Assembly (NCBI RefSeq): GCF_016785085.1 | Contig: NZ_JAENHO010000003.1 | Span: 372,001-436,000, forward strand | Length of the DNA stretch: 64,000 bases | DNA from: Paractinoplanes lichenicola | GTDB taxonomy: Bacteria > Actinomycetota > Actinomycetes > Mycobacteriales > Micromonosporaceae | Reading direction: 5' to 3' | In this document: positions 1-10,000 of the stretch, piece by piece | Layout: each line of letters starts with the position of its first letter | Numbering within the stretch: the stretch's first letter is position 1 | The notes under the pieces: model-generated | What the model was told of the DNA's origin: nothing | The model's database searches: none | Seen by the model: only the letters and a program-made list of their open reading frames with translations | Translations under genes and position numbers: made by a program

Positions 1-594
1 GGTGTGCAGGACCCGAACCGCACCGACGCCGTCAGCAAGACCATCGACTCCACCGCCGGCCTGCCCGCCCTGCCCGCACCGCTGCGGGTGCACCTCGGCA
101 TCGTGCTCGCGGTGCTGGCCACGGCCGGGGTGGCCTGGCTGATCAACCGCTCGTCGTTCGGCTTCGAGCTGCGCGCCGTGGGCGTCAACCCGCCCGCGGC
201 CAAGACGGCGGGCATGAGCGTGGCCCGCACCTACATCATGCTGATGGTCGTGGCCGGCGGCCTGGCCGGCCTGGGCGGCGCCGTGCAGGTGCTCGGCACC
301 GCCGACCGGCTGACCGGCCAGGTGGCCGGCAACATCGGCTTCGACGGCCTGCTGGTCGCCCTGCTCGGCCGCAACAAGCCGTGGGGCGTGTTGTTCGCCG
401 CGATGCTCTACGGCGGCCTGCGCGCCGGCGGCAACCTGATGCAGGTCGACGTGGGCGTCTCGCTCGAGCTCGTCACCGTCCTGCAGGCCCTCATCGTCAT
501 CTTCATCGCGGCGCCCGCCCTGGTGAAGTCGATCTTCCAGCTCCGCGATGCCCGCACCGCGCGGCTCGGCGCGTCCATGGCGAAGGGTTGGTGA
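1..594 (+). CDS. Nucleoside ABC transporter permease, 3' part (BmpA/YufP-type system)
   Basis: The C-terminal 197 codons of an integral membrane permease run in from the left edge, so the true start lies outside the window. Hydrophobic helices alternate with short loops. The stretch FGFELRAVGVNPPAAKTAGM (about residues 53-72) is the cytoplasmic coupling loop typical of the branched-chain amino acid/nucleoside (BPD_transp_2) permeases. Family members are about 350 residues, so a little over half is visible. The stop overlaps the GTG of the next permease by 4 nt (GTGA), which implies translational coupling. With cdd and deoA immediately downstream, import of purine or pyrimidine nucleosides is the likely role. 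The substrate is inferred from context. Confidence 0.85.
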   Translation, partial: GVQDPNRTDAVSKTIDSTAGLPALPAPLRVHLGIVLAVLATAGVAWLINRSSFGFELRAVGVNPPAAKTAGMSVARTYIMLMVVAGGLAGLGGAVQVLGTADRLTGQVAGNIGFDGLLVALLGRNKPWGVLFAAMLYGGLRAGGNLMQVDVGVSLELVTVLQALIVIFIAAPALVKSIFQLRDARTARLGASMAKGW

Positions 595-1868
595 GCGGCG
601 TGTCCACCGCAACCGTGGAAGATCTGGCCGAGGCCACCGCCCCGGACAGGTTCTGGAACCGGCAGCGCCGCTTGGGTGCCGCGCTGGTCGTCATCGGCCT
701 GATCGCCGCCGTGATCTTCGGCTCGCTGGCCGAGTCGGCGACCGCCCGCTTCACCATCAGCGAGGACGCCGAGGGCGCGGCGCTCTCGATCAACGGTCAG
801 CTCGGCGCCATCCTGTTCGGTATCGTCACGATCGCCGCCGGTGGCGCGCTGCTGGCCGGCGTGGCCAAGCGCTGGCAGACCACGCTGCTCGTGCTCGGCA
901 TCGTGACCTTCGTCTTCTCGTTCCTGTGCTGGCAGGTGGCCGGCAAGTTCCTCCCGCTGGTCGACACGGCCAGCGGCTCGCTGGAGCTCGCGCTCCCGCT
1001 GATCCTGGGCGCCCTGGCCGGTGTGCTCTGCGAGCGCTCGGGCGTGGTCAACGTCGCCATCGAGGGCCAGTTCCTGATGGGCGCGTTCGGCGCCGCCCTG
1101 GTCGGCACGCTGGCCACGAGCGTGTGGGCCGGCCTGATCAGCGCGGTCGTCGGCGGCGTCATCATCGCCTCGCTGCTGGCCGTGCTGGCCATCCGCTTCC
1201 TGGTCGACCAGGTCGTCGTCGGCATCGTGCTCAACCTGCTGGCCCTGGGCATCACCGGCTTCCTGTACGAGCGGCTGATGCAGCCCGACGCGTTGAAATA
1301 CAACTCGCCGCCGCGGCTGCCCGAGTGGCGGATCCCCGGCCTGGCCGACATCCCGGTCGTCGGGCCCGTGCTGTTCGAGACCAACCTGCTGGTCTGGCTG
1401 GCGCTGGCGCTGGTCGTCGTGATCCACCTCGGCCTGACCCGCACCCGCTGGGGCCTGCGCACCCGGGCCGTCGGCGAGCACCCCACCGCGGCCGACACGG
1501 TCGGCGTCCGGGTGCGCGGCCTGCGCTACATGAACGTGCTGCTGGGCGGCGTCGTGGCCGGGGCCGGCGGGGCGTATTTCACGCTCGTCTCGACCGGCGC
1601 GTTCAACAAGAACATGACCGCCGGCGCCGGCTTCATCGCGCTGGCCGCCCTGATCTTCGGCCGCTGGACCCCGTTCGGCGCGCTGGGCGCGGCCCTGTTC
1701 TTCGGCTTCGCCCAGAAGCTGGCGAACTACCTGAGCGCGGTCGGCAGCCCGGTGCCCAACCAGTTCCTCAACATGCTGCCGTACATCGCCACCATCATCG
1801 CCGTGGCCGGTCTCGTCGGCCGGGTGCGGGCGCCTGCCGCCGACGGCGTGCCCTACGTGAAAAGCTGA
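591..1868 (+). CDS. Nucleoside ABC transporter permease, second subunit
   Basis: This is a 425-residue polytopic permease of the BPD_transp_2 family and the partner of the upstream permease. I chose GTG at 591, which overlaps the preceding stop; GTG at 600 is also possible. The N-terminus has a hydrophobic segment followed by a roughly 60-residue extracytoplasmic stretch. The core carries LALPLILGALAGVLCERSGVVNVAIEGQ, whose ERSGVVNVAIEG part is the signature of YufQ/RbsC-like nucleoside permeases. A coupling loop LRTRAVGEHPTAADTVGV lies near residue 290. Cytidine deaminase follows after 5 nt, so import and catabolism are probably co-transcribed. Confidence 0.9.
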   Translation: MSGVSTATVEDLAEATAPDRFWNRQRRLGAALVVIGLIAAVIFGSLAESATARFTISEDAEGAALSINGQLGAILFGIVTIAAGGALLAGVAKRWQTTLLVLGIVTFVFSFLCWQVAGKFLPLVDTASGSLELALPLILGALAGVLCERSGVVNVAIEGQFLMGAFGAALVGTLATSVWAGLISAVVGGVIIASLLAVLAIRFLVDQVVVGIVLNLLALGITGFLYERLMQPDALKYNSPPRLPEWRIPGLADIPVVGPVLFETNLLVWLALALVVVIHLGLTRTRWGLRTRAVGEHPTAADTVGVRVRGLRYMNVLLGGVVAGAGGAYFTLVSTGAFNKNMTAGAGFIALAALIFGRWTPFGALGAALFFGFAQKLANYLSAVGSPVPNQFLNMLPYIATIIAVAGLVGRVRAPAADGVPYVKS

Positions 1869-1873
1869 GGTCC

Positions 1874-2587
1874 ATGGAGATCGACTGGGCCGGGCTGCGC
1901 GCCGCGGCGACCGAGGCCATGCGGCACGCGTACGCGCCGTACTCCGACTTTCCGGTCGGGGCGGCGGCGCTGGTGGACGACGGCCGGGTGGTCGTCGGCT
2001 GCAACGTCGAGAACGCCTCGTACGGTGTGGGCCTGTGCGCCGAGTGCGGGCTGGTCAGCCAGCTGCACATGACCGGCGGCGGGCGCCTGGTCGCCTTCTC
2101 GTGCGTCGACGCCACCGGCAACCCGCTGATGCCGTGCGGCCGCTGCCGCCAGCTGCTGTGGGAGAACGGCGGGCCCGAGCTGCTCGTCGAGTGGCACACC
2201 GGGCCGCTGCGGATGGCCGAGCTGCTGCCGCACGCGTTCGGCTTCGAGGACCTGGAGCGCGTCGCCGGCGTCCTGAACGCCCCCGAGGTGCCCACCGAGC
2301 TGGCCAAGTGGCGCGGCCGCGGCACCGTTTTCGTGCACCCCGACCTGTCCGGCGGCGAGACCATCTGGACGTGCTACTGGGAGCGGTCCGGCGGCAGTGC
2401 CGACGCCGAGAAGGGCGTGCTCGAGGAGGGCCCGAACTTCGCCACCCCGGCCGAGGCGGTGGCCTGGGGGCGCGTGCGCACGCCGCGGATCGTGGTCGTG
2501 GACGCCGAGGGCGCGCTCGCGTGGGCCGGCGAGGGCCCGGCCCCCGAGGGCATTCCGGCGACGTGGAAGGAGGACGGCGATGAGTGA
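1874..2587 (+). CDS. cdd: Cytidine deaminase with an extra C-terminal domain
   Basis: Deaminates cytidine and deoxycytidine to uridine and deoxyuridine. The first ~130 residues hold the zinc site: NVENASYGVGLCAECG, with the CAE motif supplying a Cys ligand and the proton-shuttling Glu, and PCGRCRQLL with the other two Cys ligands. The ATG at 1874 gives 237 residues, whereas bacterial homotetrameric enzymes are usually 130-150. The extra ~100 residues (roughly 135-237) contain GTVFVHPDLSGGETIWTCYW and RIVVVDAEGALAW. I recognise no known fold in them, and none of the deaminase motifs recurs. The stop overlaps the deoA start by 8 nt, so the two are probably coupled. Confidence 0.93.
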   Translation: MEIDWAGLRAAATEAMRHAYAPYSDFPVGAAALVDDGRVVVGCNVENASYGVGLCAECGLVSQLHMTGGGRLVAFSCVDATGNPLMPCGRCRQLLWENGGPELLVEWHTGPLRMAELLPHAFGFEDLERVAGVLNAPEVPTELAKWRGRGTVFVHPDLSGGETIWTCYWERSGGSADAEKGVLEEGPNFATPAEAVAWGRVRTPRIVVVDAEGALAWAGEGPAPEGIPATWKEDGDE

Positions 2588-3857
2588 GTTCGCAGCCGTG
2601 GACGTGATCCGGGCCAAGCGGGACGGGCACACGTTGAGCGACGCCCAGATCGACTGGGTCGTCGACGCGTACACCCGCGGGGCGGTGGCCGACGAGCAGA
2701 TGTCGGCCCTGGCCATGGCGATCCTGCTGCGCGGCATGACCCCGGCCGAGATCGCCCGCTGGACCGCCGCCATGATCGCGAGCGGTGAGCGGCTCGACCT
2801 CTCGTCGGTCACCCGCCCGACCGCCGACAAGCACAGCACCGGCGGCGTCGGCGACAAGATCACGCTGCCGCTGACCCCGCTGGTCGCCGCGTGCGGGGCC
2901 GCCGTGCCCCAGCTCTCCGGCCGCGGCCTCGGGCACACCGGCGGCACGCTCGACAAGCTCGAGTCGATCGCCGGCTGGCGCGCGTCGATCAGCAACGACG
3001 AGTTCAAGCGGCAGCTGCAGGACGTCGGCGCGGTCATCTGCGCGGCCGGCGACGGCCTGGCCCCGGCCGACCGCAAGCTCTACGCCCTGCGCGACGTCAC
3101 CGGCACGGTCGAGGCGATCCCGCTGATCGCCAGCTCGATCATGAGCAAGAAGATCGCCGAGGGCACCGGCGCGCTGGTGCTCGACGTGAAGGTCGGCTCC
3201 GGCGCGTTCATGAAGGATCTGGCTACCGCTCGCGAGCTCGCGAGCACGATGGTGCGGCTCGGCAAGGACAGCGGCGTCAACACCATCGCGCTGCTGACCA
3301 ACATGAGCACCCCGCTCGGCCTCGCCGTGGGCAACGCCAACGAGGTCGCCGAGTCGGTCGAGGTGCTGGCCGGCGGCGGACCGTCCGATGTGGTCGAACT
3401 CACTCTGGCCCTGGCCCGCGAGATGCTCGCCGCGGCCGGGATCGACGCCGACCCGGCCAAGGTGCTCGAATCCGGCGCCGCCATGGACACGTGGCGGGCG
3501 ATGATCCGGGCCCAGGGCGGCGACCCCGACGCCCCGCTGCCCGTCGCGCGCGAGACCGAGGTGCTCCGCGCCGAGTCCGACGGCATCGTGACCTCGCTCG
3601 ATGCGTACGGGATCGGGGTGGCCGCCTGGCGTCTGGGCGCCGGCCGGGCCCGCAAGGAGGACCCGGTCAGCTTTGGCGCCGGGGTGCAACTCAAGGTCAA
3701 ACCGGGCGACGCGGTGCGCGCCGGCGACGTGCTGCTCGAGCTGCGCGCGGACGATCCGGCTCGCATCCCGGCGGCCCGCGCGACTGCGGCCGAAGCGGTC
3801 CTCATCGGCGCGGAGCGACCCACTTCTACAAATTTGGTGCTCGACCGCATAGCCTGA
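2580..3857 (+). CDS. deoA: Thymidine (pyrimidine-nucleoside) phosphorylase
   Basis: Phosphorolyses thymidine or deoxyuridine to the free base plus deoxyribose-1-phosphate. The ATG at 2580 sits inside the cdd reading frame and gives 425 residues, a normal family length. The phosphate and active-site segment KHSTGGVGDKITL lies near residue 82. SGRGLGHTGGTLDKLE is the family signature near residue 114, and the C-terminal domain carries a lipoyl-like fold. Together with cdd it turns cytidine and deoxycytidine into uracil and sugar phosphate. upp and deoC, about 20 kb away in this window, can use those products. Confidence 0.96.
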   Translation: MSEFAAVDVIRAKRDGHTLSDAQIDWVVDAYTRGAVADEQMSALAMAILLRGMTPAEIARWTAAMIASGERLDLSSVTRPTADKHSTGGVGDKITLPLTPLVAACGAAVPQLSGRGLGHTGGTLDKLESIAGWRASISNDEFKRQLQDVGAVICAAGDGLAPADRKLYALRDVTGTVEAIPLIASSIMSKKIAEGTGALVLDVKVGSGAFMKDLATARELASTMVRLGKDSGVNTIALLTNMSTPLGLAVGNANEVAESVEVLAGGGPSDVVELTLALAREMLAAAGIDADPAKVLESGAAMDTWRAMIRAQGGDPDAPLPVARETEVLRAESDGIVTSLDAYGIGVAAWRLGAGRARKEDPVSFGAGVQLKVKPGDAVRAGDVLLELRADDPARIPAARATAAEAVLIGAERPTSTNLVLDRIA

Positions 3858-3863
3858 CGCACC

Positions 3864-4544
3864 ATGCAGAAGGCCGCACCCGACCCGCGCGCCGTTCGCG
3901 AGGCCAGCCTCGACGAGCTGGCCCGGCTCGGGCTGCCCCTGCCCCCGCCCGGCTTCCCGCTGATCTGGGAGCCGGGCGACGCGATCGAGCTGCGGCCGAC
4001 CGCCGACATCGAGGCCCGGGCCGCGGTGCTGCACGTGGTGGTGGCCCGCTGCTTCGGCATGCCGACCGAGGCGGCGATGAGCTGGCTGCTCGGCTCGCGC
4101 CTGGTCGATCTCGTCACCCCGCCGGAATGGCAGTTCGTGATCGGCGCCAAGGGCGACCACCGCTCGTTCGTGCTGCATCACGACGCCGTGTTCGCGCTCG
4201 CCTGGCTGCTGGGCCTGAGCCGGCATCTCGACCCGACGGCCCCGCCCGAGGGCCGGCTCATGTCGCAGATGCCCGATCTGCCGGCGGGGGAGACGTACGG
4301 GAGTTGGCGTTCGCGGTCGCTGATCACCCCGCGTGACCCGATCGAGGCCGCGGTCCTGCTCGATCTCTACTACTGCCTCGACTGGGCCTTCCAGGAGGCC
4401 GAGCAGGCCGGTCGGCAGCTGCCGGGCGAGGTCGACGGCAACGCGATCGGCCAGCGGCGATGGGCGTTGGAGTGGGCCGTGATCTTCCACGGGCCGTACC
4501 ACGACAAGCCCGCCGACTGGGAAGAAGTCGATCTTTCTATTTGA
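3864..4544 (+). CDS. DUF4272-type protein of unknown function
   Basis: A soluble protein of 226 residues that starts 6 nt after deoA and is probably the last gene of that operon. It carries the pattern I associate with DUF4272 proteins: an Arg/Leu-rich N-terminal helix, RAAVLHVVVARCFGMPTEAA, WQFVIGAKGDHRSFVLHHDA, and a final W-rich helix QRRWALEWAVIFH (about residues 193-205). There is no signal peptide or membrane segment. The family has no established activity. Operon position suggests a tie to nucleoside use, but this may simply reflect location. Confidence 0.75.
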   Translation: MQKAAPDPRAVREASLDELARLGLPLPPPGFPLIWEPGDAIELRPTADIEARAAVLHVVVARCFGMPTEAAMSWLLGSRLVDLVTPPEWQFVIGAKGDHRSFVLHHDAVFALAWLLGLSRHLDPTAPPEGRLMSQMPDLPAGETYGSWRSRSLITPRDPIEAAVLLDLYYCLDWAFQEAEQAGRQLPGEVDGNAIGQRRWALEWAVIFHGPYHDKPADWEEVDLSI

Positions 4545-4618
4545 GATCAAGATCAAAGGGCAGATGTCCCGGCGGGGTGGGGGGTGCGGACCGTCGCTCC
4601 CGCGGGGACCGCGGCGGC

Positions 4619-4652
4619 CTGAGCAGGGCGCCGGGGCGCCCAGAACGCTCAG
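4619..4652. terminator. Hairpin between two convergent genes
   Basis: CTGAGC and GGGCGCC pair across a GG loop with GGCGCCC and GCTCAG, giving a two-part stem interrupted by a bulge. It lies between the DUF4272 gene and the RlmA-like gene, which converge here. There is no T-run, which is common for actinobacterial terminators. It could act in both directions. Confidence 0.5.
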
Positions 4653-4699
4653 ACCACCACGGCGACCTGCGTAAATGGTTGCGCCCCAAAGCCCAAAGA

Positions 4700-5497
4700 T
4701 CACAAAGGCCGGTAGGTCGTCAGTAGTACTGAAGCCGTCACCCGGCTTGCGGTGGGGTTCGCATCGGGCACGTGGCGGGCGCTCGGGGTCATGCCGATCA
4801 GGGTGCGGGTCTCGTCCGCGGTCAGGTCGAGGTCGCGGCGCAGCTTCTCCGTCGGGCCGGGCTCGAAGTGGGCGTTCAATGCATCCTGCACTCGCACCTC
4901 TTTATCCGGGTCGACCTGGATCAGCCCGTACTCCTCGATCAGCTCGCCCAGGTGATCCGGCGCCGGCGTCACGACCAGCAGGCGCCCGCCCGGCCGCAGC
5001 ACCCGGCGGAACTCGGCGCCGTTGCGGGGCGCGAAGACGTTCAGGATCACGTCGGCCACCCCGTCGGCCAGGGGGAGCGGGCGCCACAGGTCGGTCAGCA
5101 CCGCCGCCGCCCGGTCGTGCACCCGGGCCGCCCGGCGCAGCGCCGGCTTGGAGACGTCGAGGCCGAGCCCGCTCGCTTCCGGGGCGGCGGCCAGCACCCG
5201 GGCGAGGTAGTGCCCGGTGCCGACCCCGGCGTCGACGATCAGGCCCGAGCTGACGGCCGCGGCGGCCAACTCGTCCGCGATGAAGTCGTAGTGACCGGCG
5301 GCCAGGAAGCCGGCCCGGTCGGCGACCATCTCGGCGGTGTCGCCCACGTGCGGCATGCGGCCCGCGGTCAGGTCGGCGTAGCCCTGCTTGGCCATGTCGA
5401 AGCTGTGCCCGGCGGGGCAGCGCAGCGACCGCTCCACGCGTTGGAGGCCCTGCCGGCAGACCGGGCATCGCAGGTACGGCAATGCTCCGTCGATCAT
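4700..5497 (-). CDS. 23S rRNA (guanine) N1-methyltransferase, RlmA/TlrB type
   Basis: The start used is the ATG at 5497 (MIDGALPYLRCPVCRQ), because residues upstream of it lack family similarity. The first 40 residues form a zinc finger (CPVC, then C-x2-GHSFD with MAKQGYADL), diagnostic for the RlmA family that methylates G745 or G748 of 23S rRNA. A Rossmann methyltransferase domain follows, with VDAGVGTGHYLARVLA as the SAM-binding loop. The protein is 265 residues, a normal length. TlrB-type members confer macrolide tolerance in producers; whether this one is housekeeping or a resistance enzyme cannot be told. It is divergent from add with only 26 nt between starts. Confidence 0.88.
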   Translation of the reverse strand: MIDGALPYLRCPVCRQGLQRVERSLRCPAGHSFDMAKQGYADLTAGRMPHVGDTAEMVADRAGFLAAGHYDFIADELAAAAVSSGLIVDAGVGTGHYLARVLAAAPEASGLGLDVSKPALRRAARVHDRAAAVLTDLWRPLPLADGVADVILNVFAPRNGAEFRRVLRPGGRLLVVTPAPDHLGELIEEYGLIQVDPDKEVRVQDALNAHFEPGPTEKLRRDLDLTADETRTLIGMTPSARHVPDANPTASRVTASVLLTTYRPL

Positions 5498-5523
5498 TGG
5501 TCCCCTGCCTCTAGGCTCTGCTG

Positions 5524-6609
5524 ATGGCCGCCATCGCATTCTCCGACATCGTCCCGGCGCCGAAGGTGCTGCTGCACGACCACCTCGACGGTGGGCTGCG
5601 CCCCGCCACGATCGTCGAGCTGGCCGAGCGGGTGGGCCACGAGCTGCCCGCCACCGACCCGGCCGCGCTGGGCGAGTGGTTCGTCGCCGCGGCCGACTCC
5701 GGCTCGCTGGAACGCTACCTGGAGACGTTCGCCCACACGGTCGCGGTGATGCAGACCGTGGAGGGCTTGCACCGGGTGGCCAAGGAGTGCGCGCTCGACC
5801 TGGCCGCCGACGGCGTGGTCTACGCCGAGGTGCGCTACGCGCCGGAGCAGCACCTCGAGCGCGGCCTGTCGCTCGACGAGGTGGTCGACGCGGTCAACGC
5901 CGGCTTCGCCGAGGGGGCCGCCGAGGCCGCCGCCCAGGGCACCCCGATCCGGGTCGGCGTGCTGCTGACCGCGATGCGGCACGCGGCCCGCTCGCAGGAG
6001 ATCGCCGAGCTGTCCGTGCGCTACCGGGACGCGGGTGTCGTCGGGTTCGACATCGCCGGGGCCGAGGCCGGTTTCCCGCCCACCCGGCATCTCGACGCCT
6101 TTGAATACCTCCAGCGTGAGAATTTCCACTTCACCATCCACGCGGGCGAGGCGTTCGGGCTGCCGTCGATCTGGCAGGCGATCCAGTGGTGCGGTGCCGA
6201 CCGGCTCGGCCACGGCGTGCGGCTGGTCGACGACATCACCGGCTCCCCGGCCGCGGGCGACGTGGTGCTCGGCCGCCTCTCGGCGTACGTGCGGGACAAG
6301 CGCATCCCGCTCGAGCTGTGCCCGTCGTCGAACGTGCAGACCGGCGCGGCGCCCTCGATCGCCGAGCACCCGATCGGCCTGCTGCACGATCTGCGCTTCC
6401 GGGTCACCGTCAACACCGACAACCGGCTGATGAGCGGCACGTCGATGTCGCGCGAGATGGCGCTGCTGTCCGAGGCGTTCGGGTGGGGCTGGAGCGAGCT
6501 GCAGTGGCTCACGATCAACGCCATGAAGTCGGCCTTCATCCCGTACGACGAACGGCTGGCGATAATCAATGACCTGATCAAGCCGGGGTACGCGAAGCTG
6601 ATCGGCTAG
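5524..6609 (+). CDS. add: Adenosine deaminase
   Basis: Converts adenosine and deoxyadenosine to inosine and deoxyinosine. The 361-residue protein has the metal-dependent TIM-barrel markers: [12 protein letters not shown] (the HxH zinc pair, near residue 18), [10 protein letters not shown] (zinc His plus catalytic Glu, near residue 205), a His in DRLGHGVRL, and [16 protein letters not shown] (Asp pair, near residue 298). The length is normal. It is divergently arranged with the RlmA-like gene. In M. tuberculosis add sits next to deoA and cdd, which matches the local arrangement. Confidence 0.96.
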   Translation: MAAIAFSDIVPAPKVLLHDHLDGGLRPATIVELAERVGHELPATDPAALGEWFVAAADSGSLERYLETFAHTVAVMQTVEGLHRVAKECALDLAADGVVYAEVRYAPEQHLERGLSLDEVVDAVNAGFAEGAAEAAAQGTPIRVGVLLTAMRHAARSQEIAELSVRYRDAGVVGFDIAGAEAGFPPTRHLDAFEYLQRENFHFTIHAGEAFGLPSIWQAIQWCGADRLGHGVRLVDDITGSPAAGDVVLGRLSAYVRDKRIPLELCPSSNVQTGAAPSIAEHPIGLLHDLRFRVTVNTDNRLMSGTSMSREMALLSEAFGWGWSELQWLTINAMKSAFIPYDERLAIINDLIKPGYAKLIG

Positions 6610-7033
6610 CGGCACAAGACTGTTACCTCTCGCGGTCCGGCAAGCGACATTGCCGGTTCGGCGCCACTGATCATCCGTTCGGCCAGAATGGTCCCTACAA
6701 ACACTGCGAAATCCGGCATCTCACCTTGCCGATCGTTCGCAACCGCGACATCGTTCCTCCTGCCGCGATCCTTTACGATCGTGCGCGGTTGGATCGGCGT
6801 ACCCCCGCGCCGGGCCGGCCCGACAGAGTGACACTGAGAAAAGTTCACATCTACCGACCGTGATATTGATCGGCGACGTGGAGAGCAATGCGCGTCACAC
6901 AACCGGTCCGTGTCCGGCGGCCCTTTCTCTTTGACACTCGTCGTGATGGAATCTCGGGGGCCCGACGCGGCAGTCGGCCGTGTGTGGCGCCCGGTGAGCC
7001 GAGTGCCGGGGCCCGAAACAGGAGGACGGTGAC
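6610..7033. other. Gene-free leader of the conservon operon
   Basis: These 424 bases carry no convincing gene; the longest minus-strand ORF has no recognisable similarity or motif. A hairpin sits near the left end (see 6637-6656). GGAGG at 7021-7025 is a strong ribosome binding site for the GTG at 7034. A TTGACA hexamer occurs at 6931-6936 but I see no good -10 element at normal spacing. The promoter of the conservon must lie here or further left. Confidence 0.5.
6637..6656 (+). terminator. Hairpin after add
   Basis: CCGGCAA and TTGCCGG form a 7-bp perfect stem with a 6-nt loop, 28 nt after the add stop codon. The downstream tract is TTCGG, so the T-run is weak. A role as the add terminator is plausible. 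Confidence 0.45.
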
Positions 7034-10000
7034 GTGAGCAAGCGCCCCAAGACGGCGACCGGCGTCATGTCGCGTCTCCGTCGGCCGGCCGATCGGATGC
7101 GAGATCTGCCGATCTGGTCGAAGCTTGGCCTCATCATGCTGGTGCCCACCCTGGCGACGATCATCGTCGGCGTCAGCGGCCTGGTCGACCACATCGATGA
7201 AGCCAACAACGCGGAGCGCGCCCGCACCCTTTCGGTGCTGTCGGAGGCGGCCGGTGGTCTCGTCGACCACCTGCAGAACGAACGCGCCTACGGCATGATG
7301 ATCACGACGATCGACGATCCCAACAGCCCCGACCTGGCCAAGGCGAAGCAGGACTACGCCGCCGAGAGCTCCCAGGTCGACGCGGCCAAGGTGCCGTACG
7401 CGCAGCAGAAGGCCGCGCTCGACGACGTCCCCGAGAACGTCAGCACGCTGCTCCTGCGTCTCGACCGCAACCTGGAGGAGCTGCCCGCGCAGCGCAGCCA
7501 GATCGCCAACAAGCGGTCCGACGCCCAGGACGCGACGCAGGAGACCTACACCCGGCTGATCAACGACCTGCTGGCCGTGCGCAACGCCGCGGCCCAGCTG
7601 GCCAGCGACACCGAGCTGAGCGACCACCTGCGCGCCGTGGCCGCGGTGGCCACCGCCAAGGAGTTCGTCTCCCAGCAGCGCGACATCGGCCACGAGGTGA
7701 TCGCGGCCCGCGAGCTCAACGGCTCGCTGCGGCAGGACATGCTGCGGGCCCAGCTCGGTTACCAGCTGGCCGGCGACACGCTGGTGCAGGTCGGCTCGCA
7801 GGCCGACCGCACGGCGTTCACCGACATCAACAAGACGAGCGCCGGTTACGCCGCGACGAACTACTCCAACCCGCTGACGATCAACCAGGGCGCCAACAAC
7901 CGGCGCATCCTGTTCAACACCGAGCAGTGGGACAACGCCTTCAAGGGCTACGGTCAGGAGTTCCGCAAGGTCGAGGCGCGGATGGACTCCGAGATCGTCA
8001 ACGAGGCCACCACCCTGCGCAACGACGTGAACCGGCGGGTCTTCATCGAGACCAGCGTGCTGCTCGGCATGCTGCTGCTCGCGATCCTGTTCGCCTGGCT
8101 CGTCGCCCGGTCGATGGCCCGCTCGCTGCGCGAGCTGCGGCAGGGTGCGCTCTCGGTCGCGCAGTACGGCCTGCCTCACGCCGTGAGCCGGCTGCGTGAC
8201 CCGCAGCTCTCCGCCTCGCTGACCCCGGCCCAGGTGGCCGACCAGATCGCCGAGCCCCTACCGGTACGCAGCCGCGACGAATTCGGGCAGGTGACCGAGG
8301 CGTTCAACGCGGTTCACCTCGAGGCCGTGCGCACCGCCGCCGAGCAGGCCGCCCTGCGGGCCTCCGTCGCGACGATGTTCGTCAACCTGGCCCGTCGTTC
8401 ACAGATCCTGGTCGACCGGCTCATCGGCCACCTCGACCGGCTGGAGCGCGGCGAGGAGGACCCGGACCGCCTGGCCGAGCTCTTCCAGCTCGACCACCTG
8501 GCCACCCGAATGCGCCGTAACGACGAGAACCTCCTGGTGCTCGCGGGCGCCGACTCGACCCGCGTGCAGCGCGAGCCGGCCGCCCTGATCGACGTGCTCC
8601 GCGCCGCCCAGTCCGAGGTCGAGCACTACACGCGCATCGAGTTCGGCATGATCGACCGGGACATCGAGGTGGCGGCGCACGCCGTCAACGACATGGTCCA
8701 CCTGGTCGCCGAGCTGTTCGACAACGCGACGGCGTTCTCCCCGCCCAACTCGACGGTCATCGTCGAGGCCCGGCGGCTCGGCGACGGCGCGCTGCTCACG
8801 GTCGAGGACCGCGGCATCGGCATCAGCCACGAGCAGCTCCGCGACCTCAACGAGCGCCTGGCCAACCCGCCGATGGTGGACGTGGCCGTCTCCCGCATGA
8901 TGGGCCTGGTCGTGGTGGCCCGGCTGGCCAACCGGCACGCCGTCAAGGTCGAGCTCCGCCCGGCCGACAACGAGCGCGGCACGGTGGCCGAGGTCGGCCT
9001 GCCGCTGTCGGTGCTCACCGGCGGCCAGAACCAGCCCGCCGTCGGCGGCGGCCGCATGCAGGTCGGCGCCGGCTACGACGAGCAGGGCCGCCCGGGCATG
9101 CCCGAGCCGCTCGCGCTCGAGAGCGGCGGTGGCCGCGGTGGCTACCCGACCGGCCGCCCGTTCGACCCGAACCCGCCGATGAACACCGGCGGCATGCTCG
9201 GCACGAACGGCCGCTCGGTGCCGGCCTGGTCCGACCTGACCGGGGCGTCGTCCAACGGCTTCGGCTCCAACGGCTCGCTCAACGGGCTCAACGGTGGCAG
9301 CAACGGCGGCGGCAGCAACGGCTCGAACGGCTTCTACGGCCCGCGCAGCAACGAGCCGATCCCGCCGCTGCCCTCCTCCGGCCCGCCGTCGTCGCCGCAG
9401 GGCTTCGCCGGCCCCGACGGGCTGCCGCAGCGTCGCAACGGCGAGCCGCCGCGCCCCGAGGGCGACATGAACGGTTTCGGCGCGACCATCCCGCGTCAGC
9501 TCCCGGCCAACCCCGAGAACCACGGCCGCAGCCCGTTCGTCCCGCCGGTCTCGGCCCCGCCGGTGCCGCCGATCTCGGCTCCGCCGGTGCCCTCCGGCCC
9601 GCCGTACGGTGGTCGCCCGATCTCGTCGCCGCCCGGCTCGGAGCCCCCGGTCTCGGCCCCGCCGACCGACAGCCCGGTCTCGGCCGCGCCGCCGGCCTGG
9701 CCGCCGGTCGCCCCGGAGCGCGAGCCCCAGGCGCCGCACGTGCCCGAGAGCCTCGCCGCGGCGCTCGACATGACCGCCGAGCTCCCGCGTTACCGGCCGG
9801 AGCAGCGTGACCAGGGCCCGCAGGTCGAGCGTCCGGTCAACCCGCAGACCGCGCCGATCCCCGCCTCCGCCCCGCCGGCCGCCCCGGTCTCGGCGACGCC
9901 CGCCTCGGGCGTCCCGCAGTCCGAGGCCCAGCGCGCGGCGGCGTCGGCCCGGGCGGCCCACGAGGCGGCGACCGTGCAGGCCGCCGAGGCTCAGGCCACC

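Noticed and set aside
6931..6936. TTGACA as the conservon -35 element
   Set aside because: No -10 hexamer stands at 16-19 bp from it.
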